Part shown: piece after piece, positions 17,472-25,970 of the stretch
How the letters are laid out: every line of letters begins with the position of its first letter
Position numbering within the stretch: the stretch's first letter is position 1
Origin: JALEFZ01 sp039817415
Lineage (GTDB): Bacteria; Bacteroidota; Bacteroidia; J057
Length of the DNA: 64,000 nt
Reading direction: 5' to 3'
Assembly (NCBI GenBank): GCA_039817415.1
Contig: JBCBVV010000014.1
Location: 1-64,000, forward strand
The notes under the pieces: model-generated
The model's database searches: none
Told to the model about the DNA's origin: nothing
The model's input: only the letters and a program-made list of their open reading frames with translations
Position numbers and translations under genes: made by a program

Positions 17472-19352
17472 ATGAAAAACAGTCTTCCTATCATCTGCCT
17501 TTTCTTATTTTCTTTTGTGGCGGGAACTCTTCAAACCCATGCTCAACAAGGCTATTGGCAACAAGAGGTCGAATACACCATGGATATTGATTTTGATACG
17601 GACAAACATCAATTCAAGGGAGAGCAAGAAATCATCTACACCAATCATTCGGCAGATACCTTGAGGAGGGTCTTTTACCATTTATACTACAACGCCTTTC
17701 AGCCAGGAAGTATGATGGACATTCGATCTCGAACCATCGATGATCCAGATAGGCGAGTGGGCGATCGTATCGTTCATTTAAAAGAGAATGAAATTGGCTA
17801 CCATAAGATTAAGGAGTTGAAGCAAGATGGGCAAGATCTTACCTACGAGATAGCGGGTACGGTCCTAGAAGTGGAACTGGCGAAGCCTATCCTCCCTGGA
17901 AAAAAGACCAAGCTGAGTATGACATTCGATTCTCAGGTGCCGATTCAAATTCGCAGGACTGGAAGAGACAACAAAGAAGGCATATCATATTCTATGACCC
18001 AGTGGTATCCCAAACTGGCAGAATACGACAAACATGGTTGGCATGCCGATCCATATGTAGGAAGAGAGTTTCACGGAGTATGGGGGAGCTTTGATGTGAC
18101 CATTCACCTAGATTCTGCCTACATGATTGGGGGGACTGGATACCTTCAAAATCCCCAGGAAATCGGACATGGATATGAGAACAAGGAAAAGCCTGTAAAA
18201 AGGAAAAAAGGAGACAAATTGAATTGGCATTTCAAGGTAAAAAATGTGCACGATTTTGCGTGGGCAGCTGATCCGGATTATGTCCATGACATTGTAAAGG
18301 TGGAAGGCCTTCCTAATCTTCACTTCATCTACCAAAGAAATCCCATGATAGCTGCGAATTGGGATAGCCTAAAGAATTATGCCGTACAAACCTTCCAAAT
18401 CATGAATGAGAAATATGGTACATATCCATATGGGGACTATACGATCATTCAAGGAGGAGATGGAGGCATGGAATATCCAATGGCGACCTTAATCACAAGT
18501 GGACGCAACTTTAGATCGCTGGTGAGTGTAACTGTGCACGAGGCGATTCACTCATGGTATCAAGGGGTTTTGGCGTTTAACGAATCAAAATACCCTTGGA
18601 TGGATGAAGGCTTTACGACTTATTGTCAGTATATGATCATGGATTCTTTGTTCCATGACAACCAATTAAATCCCCTATCCAGGGCCTACGCCGCATATCG
18701 CATGTTAGTAGAGTCAGGTCTGCAGGAGCCGATGACAACGCATGGAGATCATTACGATAGAAATCGAACCTACAGTACTTCTACCTATCTGAGAGGGGCC
18801 ATTTACCTACATCAATTGAGCTACATCATTGGACAAAAAAACTTTGATCAAGGGATGATGGATTTGTGGAATCAATGGGCGTTCAAACACCCCGATCCAA
18901 CGGACTTCAAACGCGTGATGGAAAAACGCGCTGGACTAGAATTAGACTGGTACAACGAGCAATGGATCGGTACCCTTAACACCATTGACTATGCCATCAA
19001 ATCTGTGGAGGTAAGTTCTGATGAGTCTATCATTACGATTGAGAAAATTGGCTTACATCCGATGCCGTTGGATGTGGTCGTGACCTTCGAAGGGGGAGAA
19101 CAAAAACTCTTCTACATTCCCCTGGAGATCATGCGTGGACATAAGCCCGAAGAAGCAGACATGCCCAAACGCGAGCTGATGGAAGACTGGCCTTGGCCTT
19201 ATCCCTATTACGAATTGAAAGTAGCAGGAAAAGTCAAATCTGTAAGCATTGATCCCTCTCTTAGAATGGCCGATGTAGATCGTTCTAACAATACCTTCCC
19301 CTTTCCTGCTAGGCATAAGTTTTTTGGAAAGAAGGGTAGTGGGCGAAAGTAA
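17472..19352 (+). CDS. M1 family metallopeptidase, secreted
   Basis: The start at 17472 is preferred over the in-frame ATG at 17439 because a signal peptide follows directly (MKNSLPIICLFLFSFVAG...HAQQ). The protein shows the M1 exopeptidase motif GGMEYPM (GxMEN-like) and the zinc site HEAIHSWYQG, with a second glutamate in WMDEGFTTY. The first 200 residues form the usual N-terminal beta-saddle. About 627 residues is a normal size for the Bacteroidota secreted M1 peptidases that lack the large C-terminal ERAP domain. It probably degrades peptides in the periplasm or outside the cell. Confidence 0.9.
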   Translation: MKNSLPIICLFLFSFVAGTLQTHAQQGYWQQEVEYTMDIDFDTDKHQFKGEQEIIYTNHSADTLRRVFYHLYYNAFQPGSMMDIRSRTIDDPDRRVGDRIVHLKENEIGYHKIKELKQDGQDLTYEIAGTVLEVELAKPILPGKKTKLSMTFDSQVPIQIRRTGRDNKEGISYSMTQWYPKLAEYDKHGWHADPYVGREFHGVWGSFDVTIHLDSAYMIGGTGYLQNPQEIGHGYENKEKPVKRKKGDKLNWHFKVKNVHDFAWAADPDYVHDIVKVEGLPNLHFIYQRNPMIAANWDSLKNYAVQTFQIMNEKYGTYPYGDYTIIQGGDGGMEYPMATLITSGRNFRSLVSVTVHEAIHSWYQGVLAFNESKYPWMDEGFTTYCQYMIMDSLFHDNQLNPLSRAYAAYRMLVESGLQEPMTTHGDHYDRNRTYSTSTYLRGAIYLHQLSYIIGQKNFDQGMMDLWNQWAFKHPDPTDFKRVMEKRAGLELDWYNEQWIGTLNTIDYAIKSVEVSSDESIITIEKIGLHPMPLDVVVTFEGGEQKLFYIPLEIMRGHKPEEADMPKRELMEDWPWPYPYYELKVAGKVKSVSIDPSLRMADVDRSNNTFPFPARHKFFGKKGSGRK

Positions 19353-19667
19353 ATAGGAATAGAGGACTTTCTTAACACCTACTTGAGGTCCAGGTTTTTC
19401 GCCAATAAAACCTGGACTAACTCATTCAATATTTTTCCAATTCCTCCCCTTTTAAGTAGGGGGAACATCCTTTGTCTGTGTCATATTTTGGATAAGTTAT
19501 GCTGGATGCTAAAGGCAACAACAGCTACGACATCGGGCTGAACCTTTTTCCCATTTTTCTTACCCGATACAATCAAAGGAGACTTCCTAACCATTAGCCA
19601 GTTTTTTTACCCATGCCTAATGGCTAACAATATCTAGTCGCTCAGCGATTCCCCCTACATTTAGACC
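19353..19667. other. Intergenic stretch between convergent genes with one hairpin
   Basis: These 315 bases lie between the M1 peptidase and sulfatase stop codons. Apart from the hairpin at 19388-19417 nothing gene-like is visible. Confidence 0.6.
19388..19417. terminator. Hairpin between convergent genes, possible bidirectional terminator
   Basis: GTCCAGGTTTT and AAAACCTGGAC are perfectly complementary arms with an 8-base loop. A long U-run is missing on the plus side, so efficient intrinsic termination is not certain. Confidence 0.5.
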
Positions 19668-21134
19668 TTAGTATGGACCTTTTTCATTGTTGTAAGAGGC
19701 CTTTTTCATGGCGCCAGGTATTTCCTCTCTATCAATATCTAAAAAATGGCGATCCTTATATTCCTCTATGGTTTGACCTGTCCAAAAATCATAGCGATCA
19801 GGTGTAAGGGAAACAGGCTGGGTATCCCCTGTTTGAACTTGCCATTCGCGAAGGACATTTCGAAGGAATGTTAAAGGATCTTTCTTTTCCTCCGATGAAG
19901 CCAGGTTATGGATGTTTTGAGGATCTGGGACATTGGCATAAAATTCTTCAACAGGTCTAGGGGATATAAAATTATCCTCTTGGAGGCTAGAAATTGTCCC
20001 TTTCTCAAGCGCATCAACGAGGGCATTAAAGGCAGGCTTTCCATGGTTGTCTGCAGAGGTAGACATAGGTAGCCAACTGCGCATATTCTTGATATAAGTA
20101 TAGTCCTTGGTGGCCACCATCCGCTCGTAGGCTTCGTAGTCATGCCAGTTGTGTTCGGCAAATACATATTTCCTAACCTCCTTTTGAGGATTGTTGATGA
20201 GGATTTCTTCCATACTGACCCCTTGATAACTTGGCAATGGCTCTTGATGGATCAATTGTGAAATAGTAGGCGCAATATCTATCACAGAAACCAAGGATTC
20301 ACTTACCTGATGGGGCTTGATGCGATTCTTCCAATAACATATAAAGGGTGTCTTAATCCCTTCTGCATAAAGCCTTGTCTTATTTCTCGGAAAGGGCCTT
20401 CCGTTGTCAGCCATGATAATTACCAACGTATTATCCATTAAATTCCTTCTCTCTAACTCCTCAATAGATGACCCAATGAAGGCGTCAAACCTGACAATTT
20501 CGTCATGATAGTTGGCTAGGTCCTGTCTCGTCAAAGCGTCATCCACCATATATTCCGGAACACTTAGTTTGCTGCTTTCGGTTGTTCCATTGTATTTGTT
20601 ATCTCCCCAATCTCTATGGGCATCTATGGAAGCCAACCATAAAAAGAATGGCTTTCCCTTGGGAATCTGTTGAATACATTCCTTCCATCGATCCTCTCCT
20701 CCCAAACCGAAATCTCGATCCATCACTACATCAAAATCTTTCTTGGCCGTATCCCCTAGGTGCCATTTACCCGAAGCTGCCACAAAATAGTCAGATCCTT
20801 TCAGTTGAGTCGCGATCGTTGGGATATGTTTTGGAAGGGGCATATGCAATTCTGGAGCTCCTGTATTATGTGGGTATCTTCCCGACAGGATACTGATCCT
20901 ACTAGGAGAACAAGAAGAAGCTGTCAGATAAGCATGGGTAAACCTGATTCCCTCTTCTGCTAAGGCATCAATATGAGGGGTGTGGGCTGCTTCATTCCCA
21001 TAACATCCGAAATCATTGTAACTGACATCATCTGCGATGAATATGACAATATTGGGATTTGAGGTTTGGGCAAGAAGGGTATGCCCCCATACAAGGAGGC
21101 ATATTAGTAAAGAGGATATTCTATAGTGGATCAT
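19668..21134 (-). CDS. Secreted sulfatase (S1 family, Cys-type)
   Basis: The 488-residue protein has a signal peptide (about 1-22, ending LLAQ), the metal-binding IADDVSYNDFGCYG (about 33-46) and the sulfatase signature CSPSR (about residues 74-78), whose Cys would be converted to formylglycine. GKWHLGD (about 122-128) and IIMADNG give further active-site positions. The layout resembles heparan/N-sulfoglucosamine-type sulfatases. It probably removes sulfate from polysaccharides in the periplasm or outside the cell. It needs a formylglycine-generating enzyme; the SUMF1-like proteins in this window do not look like the dedicated one. The 265 bp upstream hold no other gene. Confidence 0.9.
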   Translation of the reverse strand: MIHYRISSLLICLLVWGHTLLAQTSNPNIVIFIADDVSYNDFGCYGNEAAHTPHIDALAEEGIRFTHAYLTASSCSPSRISILSGRYPHNTGAPELHMPLPKHIPTIATQLKGSDYFVAASGKWHLGDTAKKDFDVVMDRDFGLGGEDRWKECIQQIPKGKPFFLWLASIDAHRDWGDNKYNGTTESSKLSVPEYMVDDALTRQDLANYHDEIVRFDAFIGSSIEELERRNLMDNTLVIIMADNGRPFPRNKTRLYAEGIKTPFICYWKNRIKPHQVSESLVSVIDIAPTISQLIHQEPLPSYQGVSMEEILINNPQKEVRKYVFAEHNWHDYEAYERMVATKDYTYIKNMRSWLPMSTSADNHGKPAFNALVDALEKGTISSLQEDNFISPRPVEEFYANVPDPQNIHNLASSEEKKDPLTFLRNVLREWQVQTGDTQPVSLTPDRYDFWTGQTIEEYKDRHFLDIDREEIPGAMKKASYNNEKGPY

Positions 21135-21321
21135 CTCGTCTAAGCTAGGTTGATCGTGATAACAGGCTATCTAGGAATAAAAGATATTCACCCTAGACAA
21201 ATTCTTCAAGGATTATCCCATAAAAAGATGAGTATCATTTTGAAGAGCTTAAGGCCATTGATATGAAATTACTTTTTTTTGCTATATAATGAAGGTAGGG
21301 GGTTTTATGTTTTTGGGTGAT

Positions 21322-21389
21322 GTAACGCGCGCCTTTACAGGAGCACGGATATATATTCATTGTGCTCTGCTGACTTTAGTTTTATATTC
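21322..21389 (-). repeat. Degenerate attC-like site at the left end of array 2
   Basis: Hairpin AGGAGCAC / GTGCTCT with outer boxes TAACGC (21322-21327) and GTTTTATATT. The right end matches the 5' junction of the 21400-21921 cassette (GTTAAATATT) at 8 of 10 bases. It is the last recognisable site before chromosomal DNA. Confidence 0.5.
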
Positions 21390-21399
21390 ACAGGAATTC

Positions 21400-21921
21400 T
21401 CATAAAGCCCCAATTTGTACAAACAATCCATATTTATCCAAAAGTGTCCTATTCATTTTTATCCTATCACCCTTAAAGTAAATTTGAGAGCATCCTGAAA
21501 TTTCGAGTAGTTTATGATTTGGTAAATAGTCAAGTAGTTTACCTTTCATCGTTCCAACTAATTGCCATGTTACAACTACCATAGTGTCACTTTCGGCGAT
21601 TCCAGTTATGTGCATTTTTGCATCTGGAATGATTTCTAACCACCATCTAATGTGATGAATCATACTTTCTGCCCCTTTCCCGTGCATATCAATCCAGTTA
21701 CTGTTTTCAAAGGACATTGACTCAGTATAGAAATCGTCTGTAAAAATTTCATGAGCAATATCAAATTCATGTTCATTCCACAAAGACTGGAAAAATTTTT
21801 GCCTTACTATTTCCATTTTATCCATAACTAATTCTTTATCCTTTTTCCTTTCTTGTGGCTGACATGCTAATGCTATCAAGATTGTGATTCCTGTAATGAT
21901 GCAGTATTGTAGTCGAAGCAT
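21400..21921 (-). CDS. SnoaL/NTF2-like lipoprotein (ester cyclase-like), cassette gene
   Basis: The start at 21921 (MLRLQYC) is chosen because a lipobox follows (ILIALACQPQ, Cys at about residue 20); an upstream in-frame ATG at 21948 is possible. The mature domain has the pattern of SnoaL-like ester cyclases: EFDIAHEIFTDDFYTES, then HGKGAESMIHHIRWW, IPDAKMHITGIAESDTMVVVTWQLVGTMKG and a final KGDRIKMNR. These proteins adopt an NTF2 fold and are diverse in function, so no reaction is proposed. It is likely membrane-anchored in the periplasm. It is the only gene in its cassette. Confidence 0.75.
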   Translation of the reverse strand: MLRLQYCIITGITILIALACQPQERKKDKELVMDKMEIVRQKFFQSLWNEHEFDIAHEIFTDDFYTESMSFENSNWIDMHGKGAESMIHHIRWWLEIIPDAKMHITGIAESDTMVVVTWQLVGTMKGKLLDYLPNHKLLEISGCSQIYFKGDRIKMNRTLLDKYGLFVQIGAL

Positions 21922-21958
21922 ATGACAAAGTTGTTTGAAGAAGGGCAAAAATAATATT

Positions 21959-22021
21959 TAACGGTATGGCTATGCGCAGTAGCCGCGTATAGCAGTGATT
22001 GCCGTTTTAGCCATTGTTAGC
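21959..22021 (-). repeat. attC-like cassette site (63 bp)
   Basis: Hairpin of the GGCTA...TTTTAGCC type: outer boxes TAACGG (21959-21964) and GTTAGC (22016-22021), arms GGCTATGCGCAGTAGCC and the partly paired GATTGCCGTTTTAGCC. Its right end GTTAGCAACAGT matches the 5' junction of the GH92 cassette (GTTGGCAACAGT) with one mismatch. Confidence 0.88.
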
Positions 22022-22026
22022 AACAG

Positions 22027-24174
22027 TCACTTAAATTCTAGCACTCCGCCATTTACTAAAATTTTGTGTTCTATTATACTTTCCATCTTTCTTTTATTCA
22101 TTAGTACGGTTGGATTTTTCGATTTTAAGTAGTTTGAATTTTTTATCTTCAGTGTCTTTCCGCCTTTGAGATTTATTATAGCACGATTTACCTGTGGGAC
22201 TCCTATTGTATATTCGCCACTTGCGGGATTGACAGGATAAAACCCTAAGGTTGTAAAAATATACCAAGCACTCATTTGTCCGCAATCATCGTTGCCAGTA
22301 ATGCCTTTTGGTGTATTATCATAAAACCTATTATAAATTTCTGTTATTAACTGATTACCTTTTTCCTTGTTATCAGAGAAAGCGTATAGATACGCTATAT
22401 GATGACTGGGTTCATTCCCATGAGCATATTGTCCAATTAACCCTTCTTGACCTAAGTGTTTATTATCTCCTATGGCTGTGATGCTAAAAAAAGTATCCAA
22501 CTGGCTTGTAAATGCTGTTCTTCCACCGAGCAATTTGATATAATTTTCAACATCATAATGACATGGTGTCCAAGTATATTGCCAAGCATTAGCCTCAGTA
22601 TAATCCCCTGGATTATTCATAGGTGAGGTAGCTTCAAGCGGTTTGAATGGGTTTCTAAACTCACCTTGTCGATTCTTTCCTCGCATGAGACCTGTTTCAG
22701 GGTCAAACAAATTTTCGTAATATCTTGCTCTTGAGTTATAGATTATGGAGATACTGTCCAATTCCATTTTATCTGCCATCAGTGCAATACTATAATCATC
22801 AAATCCGCTTTCTAAGGTTCGTGATACTGACTCGTTATCTAAATAATCATAAGGGTAATATCCATATTGGTTATAAACATCCCAATCAGAATTCAGGTGG
22901 TTCTCGGTAGTTGTTATAATCATCGCATTCATTGCTTCCTCATAATCAAACCCCGTAAAACCTTTATGATAAGCATCAACAATGACTGGGATTGAGTGAT
23001 TACCAATCATACAGTGATTTTCTTGCCCCCATGCAGTCCAGATTGGTAAATACCCTTGTGCTTTATGATGAGCCAAAAAAGTATTAATGAATCCCTCTAC
23101 ACGTTCAGGGACGAGTAGTGTATACAAAGGGTGAGCAGCTCTGTAAGTATCCCAAAGTGAGAGTGTTGAATAATATTCTCCGTTCTTTGCATTTGCAATT
23201 TTATCATCTGCTCCTCTGTACCTTCCATCTACATCTGCGATATTTGAAGGCTGCAAAAACAGGTGATACATCGCTGTATAAAAAATAGTCTTTTGTCTAT
23301 CATCAGCTTCAATAGCTATTTTACTTAGGTAATTATTCCATGTATTACCTGCGTTATTCCGCACTTTTTCAAATTCCCAATGAGGCAGTTCAGTTCTAAG
23401 ATTGTTCTTTGCTCCTTCGACACTGACTGTGGACAAGGCTACTTTGCACAGCAGTTTACTTTCATCTAAGCCGAAAGAAAGTACATATTTAGGTGCATTC
23501 TCCTTTGGTAGTGCTTCTAACTGTTCTAATGTATCGTATTCTTTATTGAACGTGAGCGTGAAGAAGTATTTACGTTCTACCCAGTTTTTAGTGTGACAAT
23601 AACCCGAAATAGTTCGTCTATCGTTTTCTATTTTTATCTTACTATCTACTACCAAGCTATCCGTTAGGAATCGTAACCCGTGCTGTAAATTGATAAGCAC
23701 ATTTCCTTTCTTTTCTGGAAAAGTATAACGGTGCATCGCAACTCTCTCAGTTGATGTAAGTTCAACCTTTACATCATTGGATAATTCCACCGAGTAATAA
23801 CCCACTTTTGCGACTTCTTTTCCTTTTATGGCTGAAAATTTATCTGTGTTATCTACAAAGGGAAATAGTAAAACATCTCCGAACTCACTTATGCCCGTTC
23901 CACTTGCTCTTGTATTAGAGAAACCTATGATAGTTGAGTCTTTTAGTTGATAGCCACTTGTGTAATCCCAGCCTTGGTCTGTATTATCTGGTCCTGGCTG
24001 TACCATTCCAAATGGCATACTCGGTCCTGGAAATGTGTGCCCAGTACCATCTGTGCCAATGTAAGGATTAACAAATTTGGTAACATCTAAATCACTGATT
24101 TGGGTGCCAGTTCCATCATTATCAGAACACCCTACAATAGGAATTAGTAATAGTGCGAATAAATAGATTCTCAT
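22027..24174 (-). CDS. GH92 family alpha-mannosidase lipoprotein, cassette gene
   Basis: The 715-residue protein starts with a lipoprotein signal (LLLIPIVGCSDN, Cys at residue 16) and then shows GH92 hallmarks: VNPYIGTDGTGHTFPGPSMPFGMVQPGPD (about residues 36-64, starting at the VNP), GFSNTRASGTG, SLWDTYRAAHPLY (about 340) and GNDDCGQMSAWYIFTTLGFYPVNPASGEY near the C-terminus. GH92 enzymes are calcium-dependent alpha-mannosidases acting on N-glycan or fungal mannans in the periplasm or at the cell surface. At 2.1 kb the gene is large for a cassette, but the matching junctions on both sides place it in one. No SusC/D partners are near. Confidence 0.92.
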   Translation of the reverse strand: MRIYLFALLLIPIVGCSDNDGTGTQISDLDVTKFVNPYIGTDGTGHTFPGPSMPFGMVQPGPDNTDQGWDYTSGYQLKDSTIIGFSNTRASGTGISEFGDVLLFPFVDNTDKFSAIKGKEVAKVGYYSVELSNDVKVELTSTERVAMHRYTFPEKKGNVLINLQHGLRFLTDSLVVDSKIKIENDRRTISGYCHTKNWVERKYFFTLTFNKEYDTLEQLEALPKENAPKYVLSFGLDESKLLCKVALSTVSVEGAKNNLRTELPHWEFEKVRNNAGNTWNNYLSKIAIEADDRQKTIFYTAMYHLFLQPSNIADVDGRYRGADDKIANAKNGEYYSTLSLWDTYRAAHPLYTLLVPERVEGFINTFLAHHKAQGYLPIWTAWGQENHCMIGNHSIPVIVDAYHKGFTGFDYEEAMNAMIITTTENHLNSDWDVYNQYGYYPYDYLDNESVSRTLESGFDDYSIALMADKMELDSISIIYNSRARYYENLFDPETGLMRGKNRQGEFRNPFKPLEATSPMNNPGDYTEANAWQYTWTPCHYDVENYIKLLGGRTAFTSQLDTFFSITAIGDNKHLGQEGLIGQYAHGNEPSHHIAYLYAFSDNKEKGNQLITEIYNRFYDNTPKGITGNDDCGQMSAWYIFTTLGFYPVNPASGEYTIGVPQVNRAIINLKGGKTLKIKNSNYLKSKNPTVLMNKRKMESIIEHKILVNGGVLEFK

Positions 24175-24193
24175 GATTTTTATTAACTGTTGC

Positions 24194-24263
24194 CAACGGT
24201 CTTGCTATGAAGCGTTGTCGTCCCGAAGGGCGGCAATGATTTCATATACAGTGTTATATACCG
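24194..24263 (-). repeat. attC-like cassette site
   Basis: Hairpin of the TATGAA...TTTCATA type with arms TATGAAGCGTTGTCG and CGGCAATGATTTCATA; the second arm has one extra A. Outer boxes are CCAACGG (24194-24200) and GTTATATACC. It ends the DUF2461 cassette; the partner junction upstream of that gene has been lost to transposon remnants. Confidence 0.82.
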
Positions 24264-24275
24264 TTATTTCCGTTT

Positions 24276-24941
24276 TCATATCGAATTCGCCTTTTTCAAG
24301 TATGCTCTAAATGGTTCTGTGAGAACATAAGATTTTTCTATAATGTCTAAAAAGTCGTCACCTGTAATTTCCTTTTGTGTCAAATCTCTTGCAACCACAA
24401 ACGATTTAAATCTCAAATATTCCACATAGGGGTGGTCTTTCGCATATCCTCTCGGGCTTGTCTTTAATGGCTTAATAAAACTGTTTAAACCACCAAAAAA
24501 AGATTTGAACTCTTTATTTTCTACAATATCTTTAAATGATTTCCCATCATAATCTATTGCTTCTCTAATGTTCTTCAATGTTTTCTTGTCAGGGTTGTGG
24601 TAACCACAACCCACGAAAGAGCTTTCTATTCCGACCGAAATATGAAGAGGCGAAAAATTATCTGACTTGTCCATAACTGAAAAAGTAAAGTAGGTTTTGT
24701 AGGTTGGCAAATCAGGATTAAACATTCTATTATTGGTAATGCGCGAAATGCACTTTTTAGGTTCAAATTGACTAAAATAATCATTATCGTATTTGCACAA
24801 CATGGTCAATATTTTTTGTACTTCCTTTAGCCAAATTTCCTTTGCATCTATATACTTATCTCGGTTTATGTCCATCCATTCTTTACTGTTGTTTTTGCTT
24901 AAGTCTAGTAAAAAATTTAAGACCTTTTTATTGTTATTCAT
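24276..24941 (-). CDS. DUF2461 (TIGR02453) family protein, cassette gene
   Basis: The 221-residue protein matches the DUF2461 family throughout: FLLDLSKNNSKEWMDINRDKY (about residues 9-29, first 20 informative), EPKKCISRITNNRMFNPDLPTYKTYF (about 62-87), HISVGIESSFVGCGYHNP, EAIDYDGKSF, FFGGLNSF and the final YAKDHPYVEYLRFKSFVVARDLT. The family is widespread in bacteria with unknown biochemical function and is cytoplasmic. The upstream attC junction expected for an intact cassette (GTTATATACC) is absent, which shows that DNA between this gene and 25568 was rearranged by insertion sequences. Confidence 0.88.
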   Translation of the reverse strand: MNNNKKVLNFLLDLSKNNSKEWMDINRDKYIDAKEIWLKEVQKILTMLCKYDNDYFSQFEPKKCISRITNNRMFNPDLPTYKTYFTFSVMDKSDNFSPLHISVGIESSFVGCGYHNPDKKTLKNIREAIDYDGKSFKDIVENKEFKSFFGGLNSFIKPLKTSPRGYAKDHPYVEYLRFKSFVVARDLTQKEITGDDFLDIIEKSYVLTEPFRAYLKKANSI

Positions 24942-25052
24942 ATTTCTTATTTATGAGAATTAAATAAGACCATGTTTGGAAGGTCTTTTTTAGTTTTTTG
25001 AAAAAATGTGAATCGATCAGCTAACTTGATGTTTACCAAGACCTCAAGTTAA

Positions 25053-25205
25053 ATACAAACGAAGTTTACCGAACTGACCGACCCACAGTGGAAAGTTATT
25101 GAAAAAATGCTAGACGGCCATCAGCCTCGCAAACATGATCTTCGGGTTATTTTCAATGCTGTTTTATGGATCACCCGAACCGGCACCCAATGGCGTAATC
25201 TGCCG
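25053..25205 (+). pseudogene. Remnant of an IS5-family transposase (N-terminal fragment)
   Basis: The plus-strand frame from about 25053 encodes QTKFTELTDPQWKVIEKML followed by HDLRVIFNAVLWITRTGTQWRNLP. This is the N-terminal DUF4096 part of IS5-type transposases. The start codon appears mutated (ATA) and the frame runs into a reversed IS256-type fragment at about 25206, so it is inactive. Confidence 0.75.
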
Positions 25206-25514
25206 TTCGATATCACTGGGGAGGTTTTTCTGATGCTTGCCTACGATTTTAGGATCAAAACTACTGGCTCTATCACGTGGAGTCTCAAGCTCAAACTCAC
25301 CCTGACTAGAGCGAAGTTTCTTGCGAGTCTTACCATTTCTACGATTTGATTGGTCTTCGTCTGAAAGATGATCCTCTAATTCTCCTTTCAGCGCCTCTTC
25401 CAAAAACGCTTTGAGAAAAGGGGTAAAGGCACCATCCTTACCAGATATTCCTTTACCAGCTTTCAACTTCGCTAACGCATCTTGTTTAAATCTTTCGAAA
25501 TCAAAATTTTCCAT
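25206..25514 (-). pseudogene. Remnant of an IS256-family (mutator-type) transposase, N-terminal fragment
   Basis: The minus-strand frame from 25514 encodes GKDGAFTPFLKAFLEEALKG, GELEDHLSDED and NRRNGKTRKKLRSSQG followed by FELETPRDR, all typical of the first 100 residues of mutator-type transposases. The catalytic DDE domain is absent. It abuts the IS5-family fragment head to head. Confidence 0.8.
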
Positions 25515-25567
25515 CTTATTGTCAAATTAATAAACTTTAATCAGTTCACTTATTTGACACTCTTTTT

Positions 25568-25605
25568 GCAACGGTCTCCAATGATTTCATAGCTCTTGTT
25601 GGCGG
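25568..25605 (-). repeat. Decayed attC-like site (internal deletion)
   Basis: The element keeps the outer boxes CAACGG and GTTGGCGG and the half-arm ATGATTTCATA, but lacks the left arm and loop of the related site at 24194-24263. About 30 bases are missing from the hairpin. It lies at the 3' end of the HEAT-like cassette. Confidence 0.6.
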
Positions 25606-25613
25606 TAGTTTTT

Positions 25614-25958
25614 CTATTTTTTAATTCCAATTTTAAATAGTTCTGTTTGGGCTTCCTTTGAATCCAAATTTTTCAATCCATGAATTGCCCAATTCCTTAG
25701 TGATTCACTGTCATTGGATAGATTTTCCTTCAATATCTCAAAGGATTCGAGGGACTTGGATTCACAAATTAATTCCAGTAACCAGCATTTAAGTCCGTGA
25801 TCCTTTTCTTCTTTAAATTCTCGAATCAGTTCATTTAAATAATCACTCGCATATGGAAGTAAGAAGTGAAATCCGTCTTCCTGAAGTTGAGAATCTGTTT
25901 TCCTCATCAACTCCATGCATTTCTCGAATCCCAGAAACTTTTCTTTTTTCATATTCAA
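25614..25958 (-). CDS. Small HEAT-repeat-like protein, cassette gene
   Basis: The 114-residue protein is all helical with two to three HEAT/armadillo-like repeats: LNELIREFKEEKDHGLKCWLLELICES and SLESFEILKENLSNDSESLRNWAIHGLKNL. No signal peptide is visible. Proteins of this shape are common as small immunity-like or scaffold proteins, but no specific role can be assigned. The start at 25958 is directly at the IS110 boundary; a second Met at residue 3 is possible. Its downstream attC is decayed and its upstream junction is not the complement of that attC, so the cassette is a product of rearrangement. Confidence 0.65.
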   Translation of the reverse strand: MNMKKEKFLGFEKCMELMRKTDSQLQEDGFHFLLPYASDYLNELIREFKEEKDHGLKCWLLELICESKSLESFEILKENLSNDSESLRNWAIHGLKNLDSKEAQTELFKIGIKK

Positions 25959-25970
25959 TCCTGACTAACG

